DNA of 64,000 bases from RCIO01 sp965232405 (GCA_965232405.1 OZ246966.1:2852001-2916000), one strand, 5' to 3'; numbered from the stretch's first letter, positions 8,482-17,937 are shown. Program-made: numbers and translations. Notes: generated by a model from the sequence alone, not told the origin.

Positions 8482-9597
8482 CTAGCCTCCGACGACAGTG
8501 ATGTCGCGCTCGAAAGAGGTCAGCGAAACGCTGCCTTCGTCGGTCACGACGACATCGTCCTCGATCCGGATACCAATCTCTCCGTTGCTATAGAGGCCCG
8601 GTTCGATGGTGATCACCATGCCGGGCTCCAGCACCTGATGGTTGCCTATCATGACCTGCGGCGCCTCGTGGACGTCGAGGCCAAGGCCATGCCCGGTCTT
8701 GTGCACGATCATGTCGCCGAAACCTGATGCGGCCAGTTCGGCGGTCACCAGTTCGTCCAGTTGGTGAAGCGTAAGGCCCGGTGCGCACGTTGCGCGACCG
8801 CGCGCATTTGCCGCCAGAACCGCATGATAGATGTCGTGATGGCGGTCGGATGGCTGACCGACAAAAAACGTTCGAGTGATGTCGGCATTATAGCCGGCGA
8901 AGCTCGCCCCGAAATCGATCAGGAGCGCGCCGCCTGCGGCAAGCCTCCGTTCCTCATCCGGTACACCGTGCGGATCGGCGGACGCCGCACCGGCAAGCAC
9001 GATCGGGTCGAAGGCTATGCCTTCGGCACCCTGGTCAAGCATTTCGGCCAGCAGCTTCGCCATTACCTGGGTTTCGTTCATTCCGATTTCGGCCCATGCG
9101 ATGGTTGAAGCCAAGGCGGCCTCGCTGATTTCGACGGCACGCCGCATCAGGGCGAGCTCGGCCTCGTCCTTGCACAGGCGCATAGTGGAAATGTCCGCGT
9201 GGGCATCGACGACCAACGTGTTCCCGAAAGTTCGCCGCAGCACCTCGCCTTCGAAGACGCGCATCCGCTGTCCCTCGACGCCGAGGCGCGCGCAGGCAAG
9301 CCTCTTGGCAACTCTCTCAAAGGCCGCTTCGAAACCGTCAGAATCCTGCCAGTATTCCGTTTCGACATCGGGGGCGAGGGCCTGCCACCGAGCCTTTTCG
9401 AGAAGCGGGATGACGGCGTGCCGCGCGCCGTCGCGCGTCACAAACAACACCGTCGGACGTTCCATAAGGTGGAAATTCGCCCCGGTCAGGAAATAGAAAT
9501 TCGCTCCGGGCACGATTGCAGCGGCGTCCATGCCGCCGGCGGCGATAGCGTCTGTCAGCCGGTGGAGCCGGGCAGCCATCATGGCGTCGTCGATCAT
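8482..9597 (-). CDS. M24 family metallopeptidase (Xaa-Pro peptidase/creatinase fold), copy 2
   Basis: A 371-residue aminopeptidase P/creatinase-like enzyme. The start is the ATG of MIDDAMMAARLHRL, not the much longer upstream open frame, which continues back into the GntR gene. Metal ligands are Asp228 (LLIDFG), Asp239 (NADITR), His303 (KTGHGLG), Glu332 (IEPG) and Glu346 (RIEDDV), all intact. The N-terminal creatinase domain carries YFLTGANFHLMERP. It starts 4 bases after the GntR stop, so the two are translated together. With the M24 at 4184 it is the second such enzyme near hyuAB genes, which suggests paired action on a ring-opened product. Confidence 0.9.
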   Translation of the reverse strand: MIDDAMMAARLHRLTDAIAAGGMDAAAIVPGANFYFLTGANFHLMERPTVLFVTRDGARHAVIPLLEKARWQALAPDVETEYWQDSDGFEAAFERVAKRLACARLGVEGQRMRVFEGEVLRRTFGNTLVVDAHADISTMRLCKDEAELALMRRAVEISEAALASTIAWAEIGMNETQVMAKLLAEMLDQGAEGIAFDPIVLAGAASADPHGVPDEERRLAAGGALLIDFGASFAGYNADITRTFFVGQPSDRHHDIYHAVLAANARGRATCAPGLTLHQLDELVTAELAASGFGDMIVHKTGHGLGLDVHEAPQVMIGNHQVLEPGMVITIEPGLYSNGEIGIRIEDDVVVTDEGSVSLTSFERDITVVGG

Positions 9598-9601
9598 TCG
9601 G

Positions 9602-10351
9602 TTATCCCTTTTGTGCCGTAAGCGAAATCTTCGATCCGATCTTCGGCTGGAGCGATCGCTGCACGACCTCCAGTTCGGACAGCACGTGCTCGCTGGCGAT
9701 TCTCTCCGAGGTGTCGGCGTCCCGGCCTGCAATAGCCTCGACCAGGGCTTCGTGCTGTGCGACGCATTTCCGCCGCTGCTCGTCATCAAACAGCGGGTAG
9801 TAGTGCAACAGGTGCATGCGCCGGCCGTAGTCGAGGGCAAGGCTGTAGAAATTGCCGAGAAAGCCATTGCGGCTAGAGGCGGAAACCTCGCGGTGGAAGG
9901 CCAGATCGGCTGCCGTCACCTTGTGGACATCGTCGTCTTTGACGGCCTGAGCGTATTCCTCGTGCCTGGCTTGGATTCGCTGCAGGTCCTCGTCGGAGCG
10001 CACTTCGGCGGCGAGCCGCGCGATGGCCCGCGACATGAGCATCAGTGCGTCCATATATTCGTGCGCATTGCTCATCGTGTGCGGGGTCACGATGGCGCTG
10101 CGGCCCGGCAGGAAGGTAACCAGGTCTTCGCGTGACAGCATAAGCAGTGCTTCGCGTATGGGCGTGCGCGAAAGTCCGAAACGGTCGGCGATCGCAATCT
10201 CGTCAAGCGCGGTCCCTGGCGCCATGCGCAAGGTCAGGATGTCTTCGCGCAATTCCTCATAGACAGCCGTCGAGCCTCGGCCGCGGCGTACGGCCCTACC
10301 ATTCGCGCCCTTGTCCTGCGCGCCCCGCTTGATCGCCGCTCTCGGTGCCAA
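9602..10351 (-). CDS. GntR family transcriptional regulator, FadR/FCD subfamily
   Basis: DNA-binding regulator of 249 residues: an N-terminal winged helix (DEIAIADRFGLSRTPIREALLML) and a C-terminal all-helical FCD ligand domain carrying the FCD-type histidines in ADLAFHREV and QHEALVEAI. An ATG at 10435 would add 28 low-complexity residues. I prefer TTG at 10351 because a perfect GGAGG lies seven bases upstream and the remaining 5' region then holds the promoter. It is divergent from the binding protein-hyuAB-ABC operon and heads the operon with the M24 and GAF genes, so it probably represses both sides until the imported compound or a product binds. Confidence 0.88.
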   Translation of the reverse strand: MAPRAAIKRGAQDKGANGRAVRRGRGSTAVYEELREDILTLRMAPGTALDEIAIADRFGLSRTPIREALLMLSREDLVTFLPGRSAIVTPHTMSNAHEYMDALMLMSRAIARLAAEVRSDEDLQRIQARHEEYAQAVKDDDVHKVTAADLAFHREVSASSRNGFLGNFYSLALDYGRRMHLLHYYPLFDDEQRRKCVAQHEALVEAIAGRDADTSERIASEHVLSELEVVQRSLQPKIGSKISLTAQKG

Positions 10352-10445
10352 TCCGGTTCCTCCCTGCAAGTCCGATCTCAGTAGTCGGCTGGGCCAGTCG
10401 TGCAAGCGTTCTGCACGCCATTTCGGCGCTGTCAAAATTACAGTT

Positions 10446-10465
10446 GCATAAAGTTTGTATTATGC
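10446..10465. promoter_or_regulatory. Candidate GntR operator (inverted repeat)
   Basis: Perfect inverted repeat GCATAA-N8-TTATGC in the short AT-rich patch between the divergent GntR gene (start 10351) and the binding-protein gene (start 10520). It is the only obvious dyad in this intergenic region and is suitably placed to overlap promoters. Binding by the neighbouring regulator is inferred. Confidence 0.5.
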
Positions 10466-10519
10466 CTACGATCAATCGTCCAGAGGGAACGGGCAATATT
10501 CAGCAACGGGAGAAAGCTG

Positions 10520-11518
10520 ATGTTGAATCGAATTCACAAACTTGCGGCGGCTTCGGCGATCGCACTGGTCGCTTCCTGGGGAACCGCGGCCGCTGAGGAT
10601 TGGAATGTCGCCTTTTTCGCCTCGTCGGCGCAGAACGGCTTCAATCAGGCGGTCTACGAAGGCGTCGAGGCCAAGGCCAAGGAGCTCGGAAACGTCACCA
10701 CCTCGATCTATGACGGTCAGTTCGACGCCACCCGGCAATACGGACAGATCGAGGATGTGCTTGCCGGAGGCAAGTTCGACGCATTCATCGTTGTTCCGAA
10801 CGATACCGTCGGAATCGCAGGGGCGATCGAAGAAGTTGGCAAGGCCGGCAAGCCTGTCGTCACTGCGCTGTTTCCCATCGGCCCGGATCTGTCCGAGCTG
10901 GAACCGCAGGTACCAGGCATAACCACGACGGTAGCCGGTCCGCCTGCCGACGGGGCACGCCTGCAGGCCGAGGATGTGGTCAAGTTCTGCGCGGACAAGG
11001 ACCCCTGCAACGTGGTCGTCATCGTCGGACAGCGCATCTATCCGTTCGACAATCTGCGCTACGAGGCCTATCGCGAAGTGCTCGATCAGCACGACAACAT
11101 CAAGGTCGTGGCGATGGGCGAGGGCAATTACGATCCCGACCAGTCGCTTACCGTGATGCAGGACATTCTCCAGGCCAACAGCGATATCGACGTCGTGCTG
11201 ACCAATGCGGACCAGCATCTTATCGGTGTCGAAATCGCCCTCGAGGCAGCCGGTCACGACGTGAAACCGATCTATCTTTCCGGCGGCGGCGCCGCGTCAA
11301 TCGCGATCGACGCGATCCGGGAAGGACGCTGGGACGTCACTCTCGCCCACTTCCCCGTTTCCATGGGGGCCTATGCGCTAGAAGCGGCCGTGCAGGCGCT
11401 CGAAGGCAAGACCCCTCCAAGCGTCATAAACATGGACGAGGTCGGGCCGGTCCCGCCGCTCGTGAACGCGGAAGTGCTCGCGGAGCATCCTGACTTCAAG
11501 GGTGAATGGGCCCAGTAG
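10520..11518 (+). CDS. Sugar-type ABC transporter substrate-binding protein (RbsB family)
   Basis: A periplasmic binding protein of 332 residues with a clear signal peptide (LAAASAIALVASWGTAAA, cleavage likely before EDWNV). The mature part has the RbsB-type start WNVAFFASSAQNGFNQAVYEGVEAKAKELG, followed by DAFIVVPND and VVLTNADQHLIGVEIAL. The ATG at 10520 is chosen over upstream starts because of its GGGAGAAAG ribosome site and because it begins the signal peptide. It is first in an operon with hyuA, hyuB, an RbsA-like ATPase and an RbsC-like permease, so it should deliver the substrate hydrolysed by HyuAB. Although the family is called sugar-type, the ligand here is likely a cyclic amide or related nitrogen compound. 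Confidence 0.9.
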   Translation: MLNRIHKLAAASAIALVASWGTAAAEDWNVAFFASSAQNGFNQAVYEGVEAKAKELGNVTTSIYDGQFDATRQYGQIEDVLAGGKFDAFIVVPNDTVGIAGAIEEVGKAGKPVVTALFPIGPDLSELEPQVPGITTTVAGPPADGARLQAEDVVKFCADKDPCNVVVIVGQRIYPFDNLRYEAYREVLDQHDNIKVVAMGEGNYDPDQSLTVMQDILQANSDIDVVLTNADQHLIGVEIALEAAGHDVKPIYLSGGGAASIAIDAIREGRWDVTLAHFPVSMGAYALEAAVQALEGKTPPSVINMDEVGPVPPLVNAEVLAEHPDFKGEWAQ

Positions 11519-11587
11519 GGCCCGTCCGGCCGGCGGCGCCTGACCGCGTGCCGCCGGCCAACTTTTCCTACATTGCGGAGGTGAGAT

Positions 11588-13624
11588 GTGGCCGGCGGAT
11601 CCTACCGTGTTGCTGCCGACATAGGCGGTACGTTTACCGATTTGGTGTTCCAGGAGGCGGCAACCGGTCACTGCGACGCCTACAAGGTTCTGTCTACGCC
11701 CGAAAATCCGGCCCTTGCCGTCATAGAGGGCATGAATCGCCATCTTCCGGCCGGCGCGACAGCCGACTTCTTCGTGCACGGCACGACTGTCGGACTTAAC
11801 GCGGTCCTCACACGGCGGGGCGCGCGTGTCGCACTGCTCACGACCGAAAATTATCGCGATATCTATACGATCCAGGGCAACGATCGCGGCGAGATATTCT
11901 CGATCCATTGGCGCAAGCCGCGCCCGCTCACCGAAATTCCCGACACGTTCACCGTCCGGGAACGGATCAACGCGAAGGGCGAAATCGAGACGCCGATCGA
12001 CGTCGAGGAACTCGACGCCCTCGTCGCTGCCGTGGGCGAGCGCGGTTACGAGGCGATTGCGGTCTGCCTTCTGTTCGCGTTCAAGAACCCGGCCCACGAA
12101 CTTGCGGTCGAGGCTTATCTGAAGGAGCAGCTCCCCGACGTCTCCATCACGCTCTCGCACCGGGTATCGCCGGAATGGCGGGAGTTTGCCCGCACGTCGA
12201 CGACCGTGATGGATGCCTACGTGGCGCCGGTCGTCAGGCGGTACCTCGATACGCTCGTGTCCAACATGGCGGCCACGCTTCCCGAGGACAACCAGCTCCA
12301 CATCATGAAGTCGAACGGCGGCGCCATGACTGCCGGCGCCGCGACCGAAAACCCACTTCAGACGCTCCTGTCCGGTCCGGTGGGCGGAACGATCGGCGGC
12401 CGCGCGCTCGCCGAGACGATCGGCCGGCCCAACCTGATCTGCGTCGACATGGGCGGCACGTCCTTCGACGCCAGCCTGATTGTCGACGGCGAGCCGTCCT
12501 CGTCTAACGAGGCGGAGCTTGAGGGCCTTCCCGTGCAGATGTCGGTCGTCGACATCCACGTGATAGGCGCCGGTGGCGGGTCGATCGCCTGGCACGAGGC
12601 TGGAGCCGTACGCGTTGGGCCGCAATCGGCGGGCTCCGTGCCGGGACCGGCCTGCTATGGCCGGGGAGGCACGGAACCGACGGTAAGCGACGCCAATCTC
12701 GTTCTGGGCCGGCTGGATTCGTCCAATTTCGCCGGGGGTTCGCTCAGCCTCGACCGCGACAAGGCGAAGGAGGCGGTCGCGAAGCTCGGAAGCAGCTTCG
12801 GCATGAATGCCGAGCAGATGGCGCAGGGCATCCTGGACATCATCAACGCCAAGATGGCGGATGCGATACGGACCATCACCATCCGCAGGGGCATTGACCC
12901 GCGCGACTTCGCGCTGGTCGCCTATGGCGGCGCGGGACCCGCCCAGGCGGTGGCGCTCGCAGCACAGCTCGACATCGCCGAAGTCATCATTCCGGTGATG
13001 CCCGGTGCGTTCTCCGCGTGGGGCATGCTGCAGACGGATGTGCGTCACGATTTCAAGATGACCTATTACGGGTTCTGGCATCAGATCGATGCGCAGGACC
13101 TTGCGGCAAAGCTCGGCGGGCTCGAGGACGAGGGGCGCGACTACCTGCGCAAGGAAGGGTTCAACGACGCGGACATGTCGTTCGAAAGGGCGGCCGATTT
13201 CCGCTATCATGGCCAGGAATATGTGCTGACGATACCGATACCACCGGGACCGGTGGACATGCAGGCGGTTCGCTCGTCCTTCGACGCGGCCTATGACCGC
13301 CAATACGGGCACTCAAGCCCCGATGCGTCCGTCGAGGTCGCCAATCTACGGGTTGCCGCGCTCGGACATCTCAAGCGACCGGGCGTGCCCGATCCGGTGG
13401 TCGGAGAGAGTGGCTCGACACGTTCGCGCAAGGTCTACTTCGCCGGCACGGAGCACGACACCGCCATTGTGCAGCGGAGCGGCCTGGCGGTGGGCTCGAG
13501 GGTGAACGGGCCGGCAATCGTGGAGGAGGCCACGGCGACGACCCTGGTGCCGCCCGGTTGGCGAGCGGAGGTGCTTAAGGGTGGCCACATGCTCGTGGCA
13601 CGACAGCAGGAGGGGACGGCATGA
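11588..13624 (+). CDS. Hydantoinase/oxoprolinase subunit A (HyuA), copy 2
   Basis: Complete 678-residue HyuA with an intact N-terminal phosphate motif (ADIGGTFTDLVFQE), FVHGTTVGLNAVLTRRGARVALLTT, the TSTTVMDAYVAP segment, the second ASKHA motif CVDMGGTSFDASLI and DPRDFALVAYGGAGPAQA. ATP-dependent opening of a cyclic amide (hydantoin, oxoproline or N-methylhydantoin type) is the family reaction; acetone carboxylase beta is a distant relative. The GTG start has GGAGG (11577-11581) six bases ahead. The stop overlaps the ATG of hyuB at 13621 by four bases, which implies translational coupling and a 1:1 complex. Confidence 0.93.
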   Translation: MAGGSYRVAADIGGTFTDLVFQEAATGHCDAYKVLSTPENPALAVIEGMNRHLPAGATADFFVHGTTVGLNAVLTRRGARVALLTTENYRDIYTIQGNDRGEIFSIHWRKPRPLTEIPDTFTVRERINAKGEIETPIDVEELDALVAAVGERGYEAIAVCLLFAFKNPAHELAVEAYLKEQLPDVSITLSHRVSPEWREFARTSTTVMDAYVAPVVRRYLDTLVSNMAATLPEDNQLHIMKSNGGAMTAGAATENPLQTLLSGPVGGTIGGRALAETIGRPNLICVDMGGTSFDASLIVDGEPSSSNEAELEGLPVQMSVVDIHVIGAGGGSIAWHEAGAVRVGPQSAGSVPGPACYGRGGTEPTVSDANLVLGRLDSSNFAGGSLSLDRDKAKEAVAKLGSSFGMNAEQMAQGILDIINAKMADAIRTITIRRGIDPRDFALVAYGGAGPAQAVALAAQLDIAEVIIPVMPGAFSAWGMLQTDVRHDFKMTYYGFWHQIDAQDLAAKLGGLEDEGRDYLRKEGFNDADMSFERAADFRYHGQEYVLTIPIPPGPVDMQAVRSSFDAAYDRQYGHSSPDASVEVANLRVAALGHLKRPGVPDPVVGESGSTRSRKVYFAGTEHDTAIVQRSGLAVGSRVNGPAIVEEATATTLVPPGWRAEVLKGGHMLVARQQEGTA

Positions 13625-15348
13625 CAAAGCAAACCGCGGACCCGATCACCACGGAAGTCGTGCGCAATTTCGTCATTTCCTGCGCCCAGGACATGAATGC
13701 GGCCCTTTGGCGGTCGGCTTTTTCGGCGATCATTTATGAGGGGCGCGACAGTGCGGTGGCCTTAATGGATGAGCACGGCAACATGCTCGGTCAATCGACG
13801 GGCGTGCCGCTGTTCGTTGGCGCCATCGATGCGTGCGTGAAGCTGGTGCTGGAACGCTATGGCGACGACATCCATCCCGGCGACATCTTCATTCTCAACG
13901 ATTCCTACCTGCAGGGTACGCATCTTCACGACGTCACAGCGGTTGGCCCGCTATTCTATGAGGGTGAAATTGTCGGCTTCGGAGCCGCCCGCGCCCACTG
14001 GCAGGACATCGGCGCCATCGACCCCGGGTCGACCATGGGTTCCACGTCGATCTTCCATGAAGGGCTGCGTCTTGGTCCGACGCGCATTGTGTCGAAATCG
14101 AAACCTATTCGGGAGTGGTACGACCTCCTGACCCGCAACACGCGGCTCAAGGACATGACGATCGGCGACCTCAACGCGCAGATCACGGCCATACGCACCG
14201 GAGAGCGCCGCCTCGGCCAAATCCTCTCGCGCATCGGGCCCGACGTGTATCGCGCCGCATGTGCAAACATCTTCGAACAGGCGCGGCAGCTGGATGTGGA
14301 AGCGATCCGTGGTCTGAGGGACGGAACCTATGATCGCGAAGGCTATCTCGACGACGATGGCGTCGGCGACGAGCCCGTGAAAGTTGCGCTCAGCCTTACC
14401 ATCGAGGGTGAGCGCATGATCATCGACCTCGAGGGCTCCTCCGGTCCGGTGGAAGGCGCGATCAACTGCGGCGCGGTGCAGACTGCCTCGCTGCTCAGGC
14501 TGGCCTACAAGACCATGATCAACCCTGACAGGGCGATAACCGGCGGGTCCTTTTCGACCATGGAAGTCAGGATCCCGGACAAGTGCATGTTCAATGCTAG
14601 GGAACCGGCGGCCTGCGAGTGGTACTTCACCGGCCTGGGCCTGCTCGCCGATCTCATGATCTCGTGCCTTGGCGAGGCAATGCCGGAACGGGCGACCGCC
14701 GCCCACTACGGCGACTCCATGGTGGCGGCGTTCTTCAGCATGAATGAGGAGCGAGGCCAGTGGATTTCGGTCGAGCCGACGGCGGGCGGCTGGGGCGGCC
14801 GCGTCGGTTCGGACGGCGAAAGCGCGCTGATCAACCTCGTCAATGGCGGCTTCCGCAATCTCCCGGCGGAGGTCTACGAGACCAAGTTCCCGGTGCGCGT
14901 GGAGGAGTTTTCGCTACGCTGCGATTCCGGTGGCGCCGGACGCTGGCGCGGCGGTTGCGGCGTCGTGCGCAGCTACCGGCTGCTGGAGGATGCATTTGCA
15001 GCGCTGTGGTTCGAACGCTCGAAGACGACGGCGTGGGGGCTCAAGGGCGGCGAGAACGGGCAGGGGCCGGACAACGATGTCGTCTACCCGGATGGCACGG
15101 TGGAAAAGCAGCTCAAGATGCGCGCGCGCCACTTTCCCAAGGGCACGCTGTTCGTGACCCGCACCGGCGGCGGCGGCGGTTACGGCAACCCGCGGGCGCG
15201 ACCTGCGGACGAGGTGCTCGAAGACGTGAGGTTCGGAACCGTCTCGCGGGACCAGGCAATGGCACGCTATGGCGTCGCGATCACGGACGATCTCAGCATC
15301 GATACGGAAAAGACGCTTCCCCGGGAGGCCGAAACAGCGACAGCCTAG
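13621..15348 (+). CDS. Hydantoinase subunit B (HyuB), copy 3
   Basis: A 575-residue HyuB, partner of the HyuA just upstream (ATGA overlap). Signatures are GDIFILNDSYLQGTHLHDVTAVGPLF, ARAHWQDIGAIDPGSTMGSTS and the C-terminal RTGGGGGYGNP. It diverges from copies 1 and 2: the early segment reads RDSAVALMDEHGNMLGQSTGVPLFVGA and NDSYLQGTHL replaces NDPYxGGVTHL, so it probably handles a different substrate. It is followed by its own ABC transporter genes. Confidence 0.93.
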   Translation: MTKQTADPITTEVVRNFVISCAQDMNAALWRSAFSAIIYEGRDSAVALMDEHGNMLGQSTGVPLFVGAIDACVKLVLERYGDDIHPGDIFILNDSYLQGTHLHDVTAVGPLFYEGEIVGFGAARAHWQDIGAIDPGSTMGSTSIFHEGLRLGPTRIVSKSKPIREWYDLLTRNTRLKDMTIGDLNAQITAIRTGERRLGQILSRIGPDVYRAACANIFEQARQLDVEAIRGLRDGTYDREGYLDDDGVGDEPVKVALSLTIEGERMIIDLEGSSGPVEGAINCGAVQTASLLRLAYKTMINPDRAITGGSFSTMEVRIPDKCMFNAREPAACEWYFTGLGLLADLMISCLGEAMPERATAAHYGDSMVAAFFSMNEERGQWISVEPTAGGWGGRVGSDGESALINLVNGGFRNLPAEVYETKFPVRVEEFSLRCDSGGAGRWRGGCGVVRSYRLLEDAFAALWFERSKTTAWGLKGGENGQGPDNDVVYPDGTVEKQLKMRARHFPKGTLFVTRTGGGGGYGNPRARPADEVLEDVRFGTVSRDQAMARYGVAITDDLSIDTEKTLPREAETATA

Positions 15349-15397
15349 GTGCCGGATCGCATTCCGGCCAAGCCGTTGCATTGGATACGAGCAGCAG

Positions 15398-16957
15398 ATG
15401 GAAACTGCGCGAGGTGAACAACAGGCCGACGATGTGGAGCCCTATGTAAGGCTGGTCGGCATCTGCAAGGCGTTCTCGGGCGTCAGTGTGCTGCGCGACA
15501 TCAACGTCGAATTCCTGCCTGGCGAAATTCACGGCCTCGTTGGCGAAAACGGTGCGGGAAAGTCGACAGTGGGCAAGATCGTCGGCGGCTACTATTCGCG
15601 CAGCGCCGGCGACCTCTTTGCCTTTGGCGAGCCGGTCGACAATTGGGATCCGGCGGCGGCGCTCAAGCGCGGCATCGCCATGATGCACCAGGAGCTGCAG
15701 CTAGTCCCGGCCCTTACTGTCGCGCAGAACGTCTTCCTGGGTATCGAAAATGCCGCCGCGGGTTTGCTGCGGGGCGACGAGAATGAGCGCCTGGGCGATA
15801 TCGCTGCGTTCGCCGGTTTTGACCTCGACCCCGACGCCCCGGCCGGCACGCTGAGCATCGCCGATCAGCAGAAGGTCGAAATCATGCGGGCCCTTGCGCG
15901 TGACGCCAGGGTGATCGTCATGGACGAGCCGACATCCTCGCTCACACATGACGAAGCCGAACGCCTCCACGCGGTCATGCGCAAGCTTCGCGCGCGCGGC
16001 CACACGATCATCTACGTCTCGCATTTCCTCGACCATGTTCTGGACGTTTGCGACCGCGTCACCGTGATGCGCGATGGCGCGGTTATCCGCACCGCCGAGG
16101 CAAGAGACGAGACGAAGGCGACGCTCGTCGCGGCAATGATCGGACGTTCAGCGGCCGAGGTGGCCTATCCCGAACTGCCGCCGGAACCCGACCGAAGCGG
16201 GACGCCGCTGCTCAGCGTCCGCAATCTCTCGACCGACACCGGTCTGCTCGACATCAGCCTTGATCTGTTTCCCGGAGAGATCGTCGGCCTTGTGGGCCTC
16301 ATCGGCAGCGGCCGCACCGAGATCGCCCGTGCCATTTTCGGGGCGGACGCCGCGATATCGGGTCAGGTGCTTATCGATGGAGCGGACTATGCGCTCCGTT
16401 CGCCGCGCGAGTCCGTGGCTCGCGGTATTGCAATGGTGCCGGAAGACAGGCGCCGTCAGGGTCTCGTCCTCACACAGCCGGTGCGGCCCAACATGACCTT
16501 GCCGCATCTGGATACCTTCTCGGCCCTGGGGTTGGTCCGGGGGAAGGGCGAAAAGGCACATGCGAAGCGCCTCATCGAGTACCTTGGCGTTCACCCGGCC
16601 GAGGTTGACGGCCAGGTGATCAACTACTCGGGCGGCAACCAGCAGAAGGTGGTGCTCGGCAAATGGATCATGAGCGATCCGAAGATTGTCATTCTTGATG
16701 AACCGAGCCGTGGCGTGGACATCGGCGCCAGGCGGCGCATTCACGAGTTCATCGGCGAAACGGCGCGGCGTGGCGCCGGCGTGCTGGTGATCTCGTCCGA
16801 GATCGAGGAGATCATCGGATTGGCGCACCGCGCCTACATGGTCTCCGACGGCCGCGTCATCGATGAATTTCGTCCGGGCGAGACGAGTGTGGACGATGTC
16901 CTGTGGCGCCTGTTTCACGAGCAGGGCAATGAGGGAACGGCGAGGAAGGCTTCATGA
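15398..16957 (+). CDS. Sugar-type ABC transporter ATP-binding protein, two ABC domains (RbsA family)
   Basis: A 519-residue fused double ATPase that energises uptake at the inner membrane. Domain 1 has Walker A GENGAGKST (residues 49-57), Walker B VIVMDEPTSSL and a degenerate signature LSIADQQKVE. Domain 2 has the usual degenerate Walker A GLIGSGRTE, the signature YSGGNQQKVV and Walker B IVILDEPSRGVD. This asymmetry is normal for RbsA/XylG proteins. I use the ATG at 15398; no strong ribosome site is seen, and a longer frame from 15269 would overlap hyuB by 80 bases. The permease start overlaps its stop. Confidence 0.93.
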   Translation: METARGEQQADDVEPYVRLVGICKAFSGVSVLRDINVEFLPGEIHGLVGENGAGKSTVGKIVGGYYSRSAGDLFAFGEPVDNWDPAAALKRGIAMMHQELQLVPALTVAQNVFLGIENAAAGLLRGDENERLGDIAAFAGFDLDPDAPAGTLSIADQQKVEIMRALARDARVIVMDEPTSSLTHDEAERLHAVMRKLRARGHTIIYVSHFLDHVLDVCDRVTVMRDGAVIRTAEARDETKATLVAAMIGRSAAEVAYPELPPEPDRSGTPLLSVRNLSTDTGLLDISLDLFPGEIVGLVGLIGSGRTEIARAIFGADAAISGQVLIDGADYALRSPRESVARGIAMVPEDRRRQGLVLTQPVRPNMTLPHLDTFSALGLVRGKGEKAHAKRLIEYLGVHPAEVDGQVINYSGGNQQKVVLGKWIMSDPKIVILDEPSRGVDIGARRRIHEFIGETARRGAGVLVISSEIEEIIGLAHRAYMVSDGRVIDEFRPGETSVDDVLWRLFHEQGNEGTARKAS

Positions 16958-17937
16958 GCAGCAGTCGGACATCGGTGGAACAAGAAGGCAGGAGAGGGCG
17001 TGTTACAGCGGCCGGCGTCGCCCACTTTTTCCAGACCTATGCCGTGGCGGTGATGATCGTCGCACTGATCATCCTTCTCTCCTTCCTGTCCGATTCCTTC
17101 CTTACGGTTCAGAACCTCATCAACATTCTCAACCAGAATACGCCACTGGCGATCATGGCCGCGGCGATGACGCTGGTCATTATCTGCGGCGGGTTCGACC
17201 TGTCCGTCGGCGCGATCTTCGCGGTTGGAAGCGTGGCTGCAGCTGCCATTGCGCTGGCGGTCGATCCGCTGGCCGGACTGATCGCGGCGCCTCTCATCGG
17301 CGCAGGGCTCGGCTTCGTCAACGGCGTGACGATCGTCACGCTCAACATACACTCCTTCCTTGCGACGCTCGCCATGGGTCTGGTCTATCGGGGGATAGCC
17401 ATACTGATAACCGGTGGCACGCTGGTCCCGGTACGTCTGGATGCATTCACCTGGCTCGGGCGAGACAGGATCGGACCGATCTACATCGCGGTCATCGTCA
17501 TGGTCGCCTTTGCCGTTCTGCTGACCGTCGTACTCAACAGGTCGACGCTGGGGCGGCGCATCTTCGCAGTCGGCGGCAATGAAGAGGCCGCCATCCTGTC
17601 GGGCATCCGCACTCGATGGGTGAAGATCATCGCCTTCTCCATCAACGGATTTGCCGCCGGGCTCGCCGCGGCAATCGCGGTGTCGCGAATTTCGCTCGGT
17701 CAGGCCACGGCCGGCATGGGCATGGAGCTCGAGGCTATTGCCGCCGTTATCATCGGCGGGACAAGCATCTATGGCGGGCAGGGGGCCGTCTGGCGATCCG
17801 TCGCTGGCGTCATCATGCTGGCGCTGGTCAACAACGGCTTCAACATCCTGAATGCCGACCCATTCTACAAGGACCTGACGACCGGGCTTATCATCGTCGC
17901 GGCCGTGGCCATTAGCGCCAGCGGTCGGAAACGCTAG
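16954..17937 (+). CDS. Sugar-type ABC transporter permease (RbsC family)
   Basis: A 327-residue integral membrane permease with many hydrophobic segments. Family motifs are LNQNTPLAIMAAAMTLVIICGGFDLSVG, the EAA-like region SVGGNEEAAILSGI given here as AVGGNEEAAILSGIRTRWVK, and AIAAVIIGGTSIYGGQGAVWRSVAG. ATGA overlap with the ATPase gene places it last in the binding protein-hyuAB-ATPase-permease operon. With the proteins encoded at 10520 and 15398 it completes an importer. Confidence 0.93.
   Translation: MSSSRTSVEQEGRRGRVTAAGVAHFFQTYAVAVMIVALIILLSFLSDSFLTVQNLINILNQNTPLAIMAAAMTLVIICGGFDLSVGAIFAVGSVAAAAIALAVDPLAGLIAAPLIGAGLGFVNGVTIVTLNIHSFLATLAMGLVYRGIAILITGGTLVPVRLDAFTWLGRDRIGPIYIAVIVMVAFAVLLTVVLNRSTLGRRIFAVGGNEEAAILSGIRTRWVKIIAFSINGFAAGLAAAIAVSRISLGQATAGMGMELEAIAAVIIGGTSIYGGQGAVWRSVAGVIMLALVNNGFNILNADPFYKDLTTGLIIVAAVAISASGRKR

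Noticed and set aside
11378..13312. A 644-codon open frame on the minus strand across hyuA copy 2
   Set aside because: Antisense shadow; the plus-strand HyuA has every family motif and overlaps correctly with hyuB.
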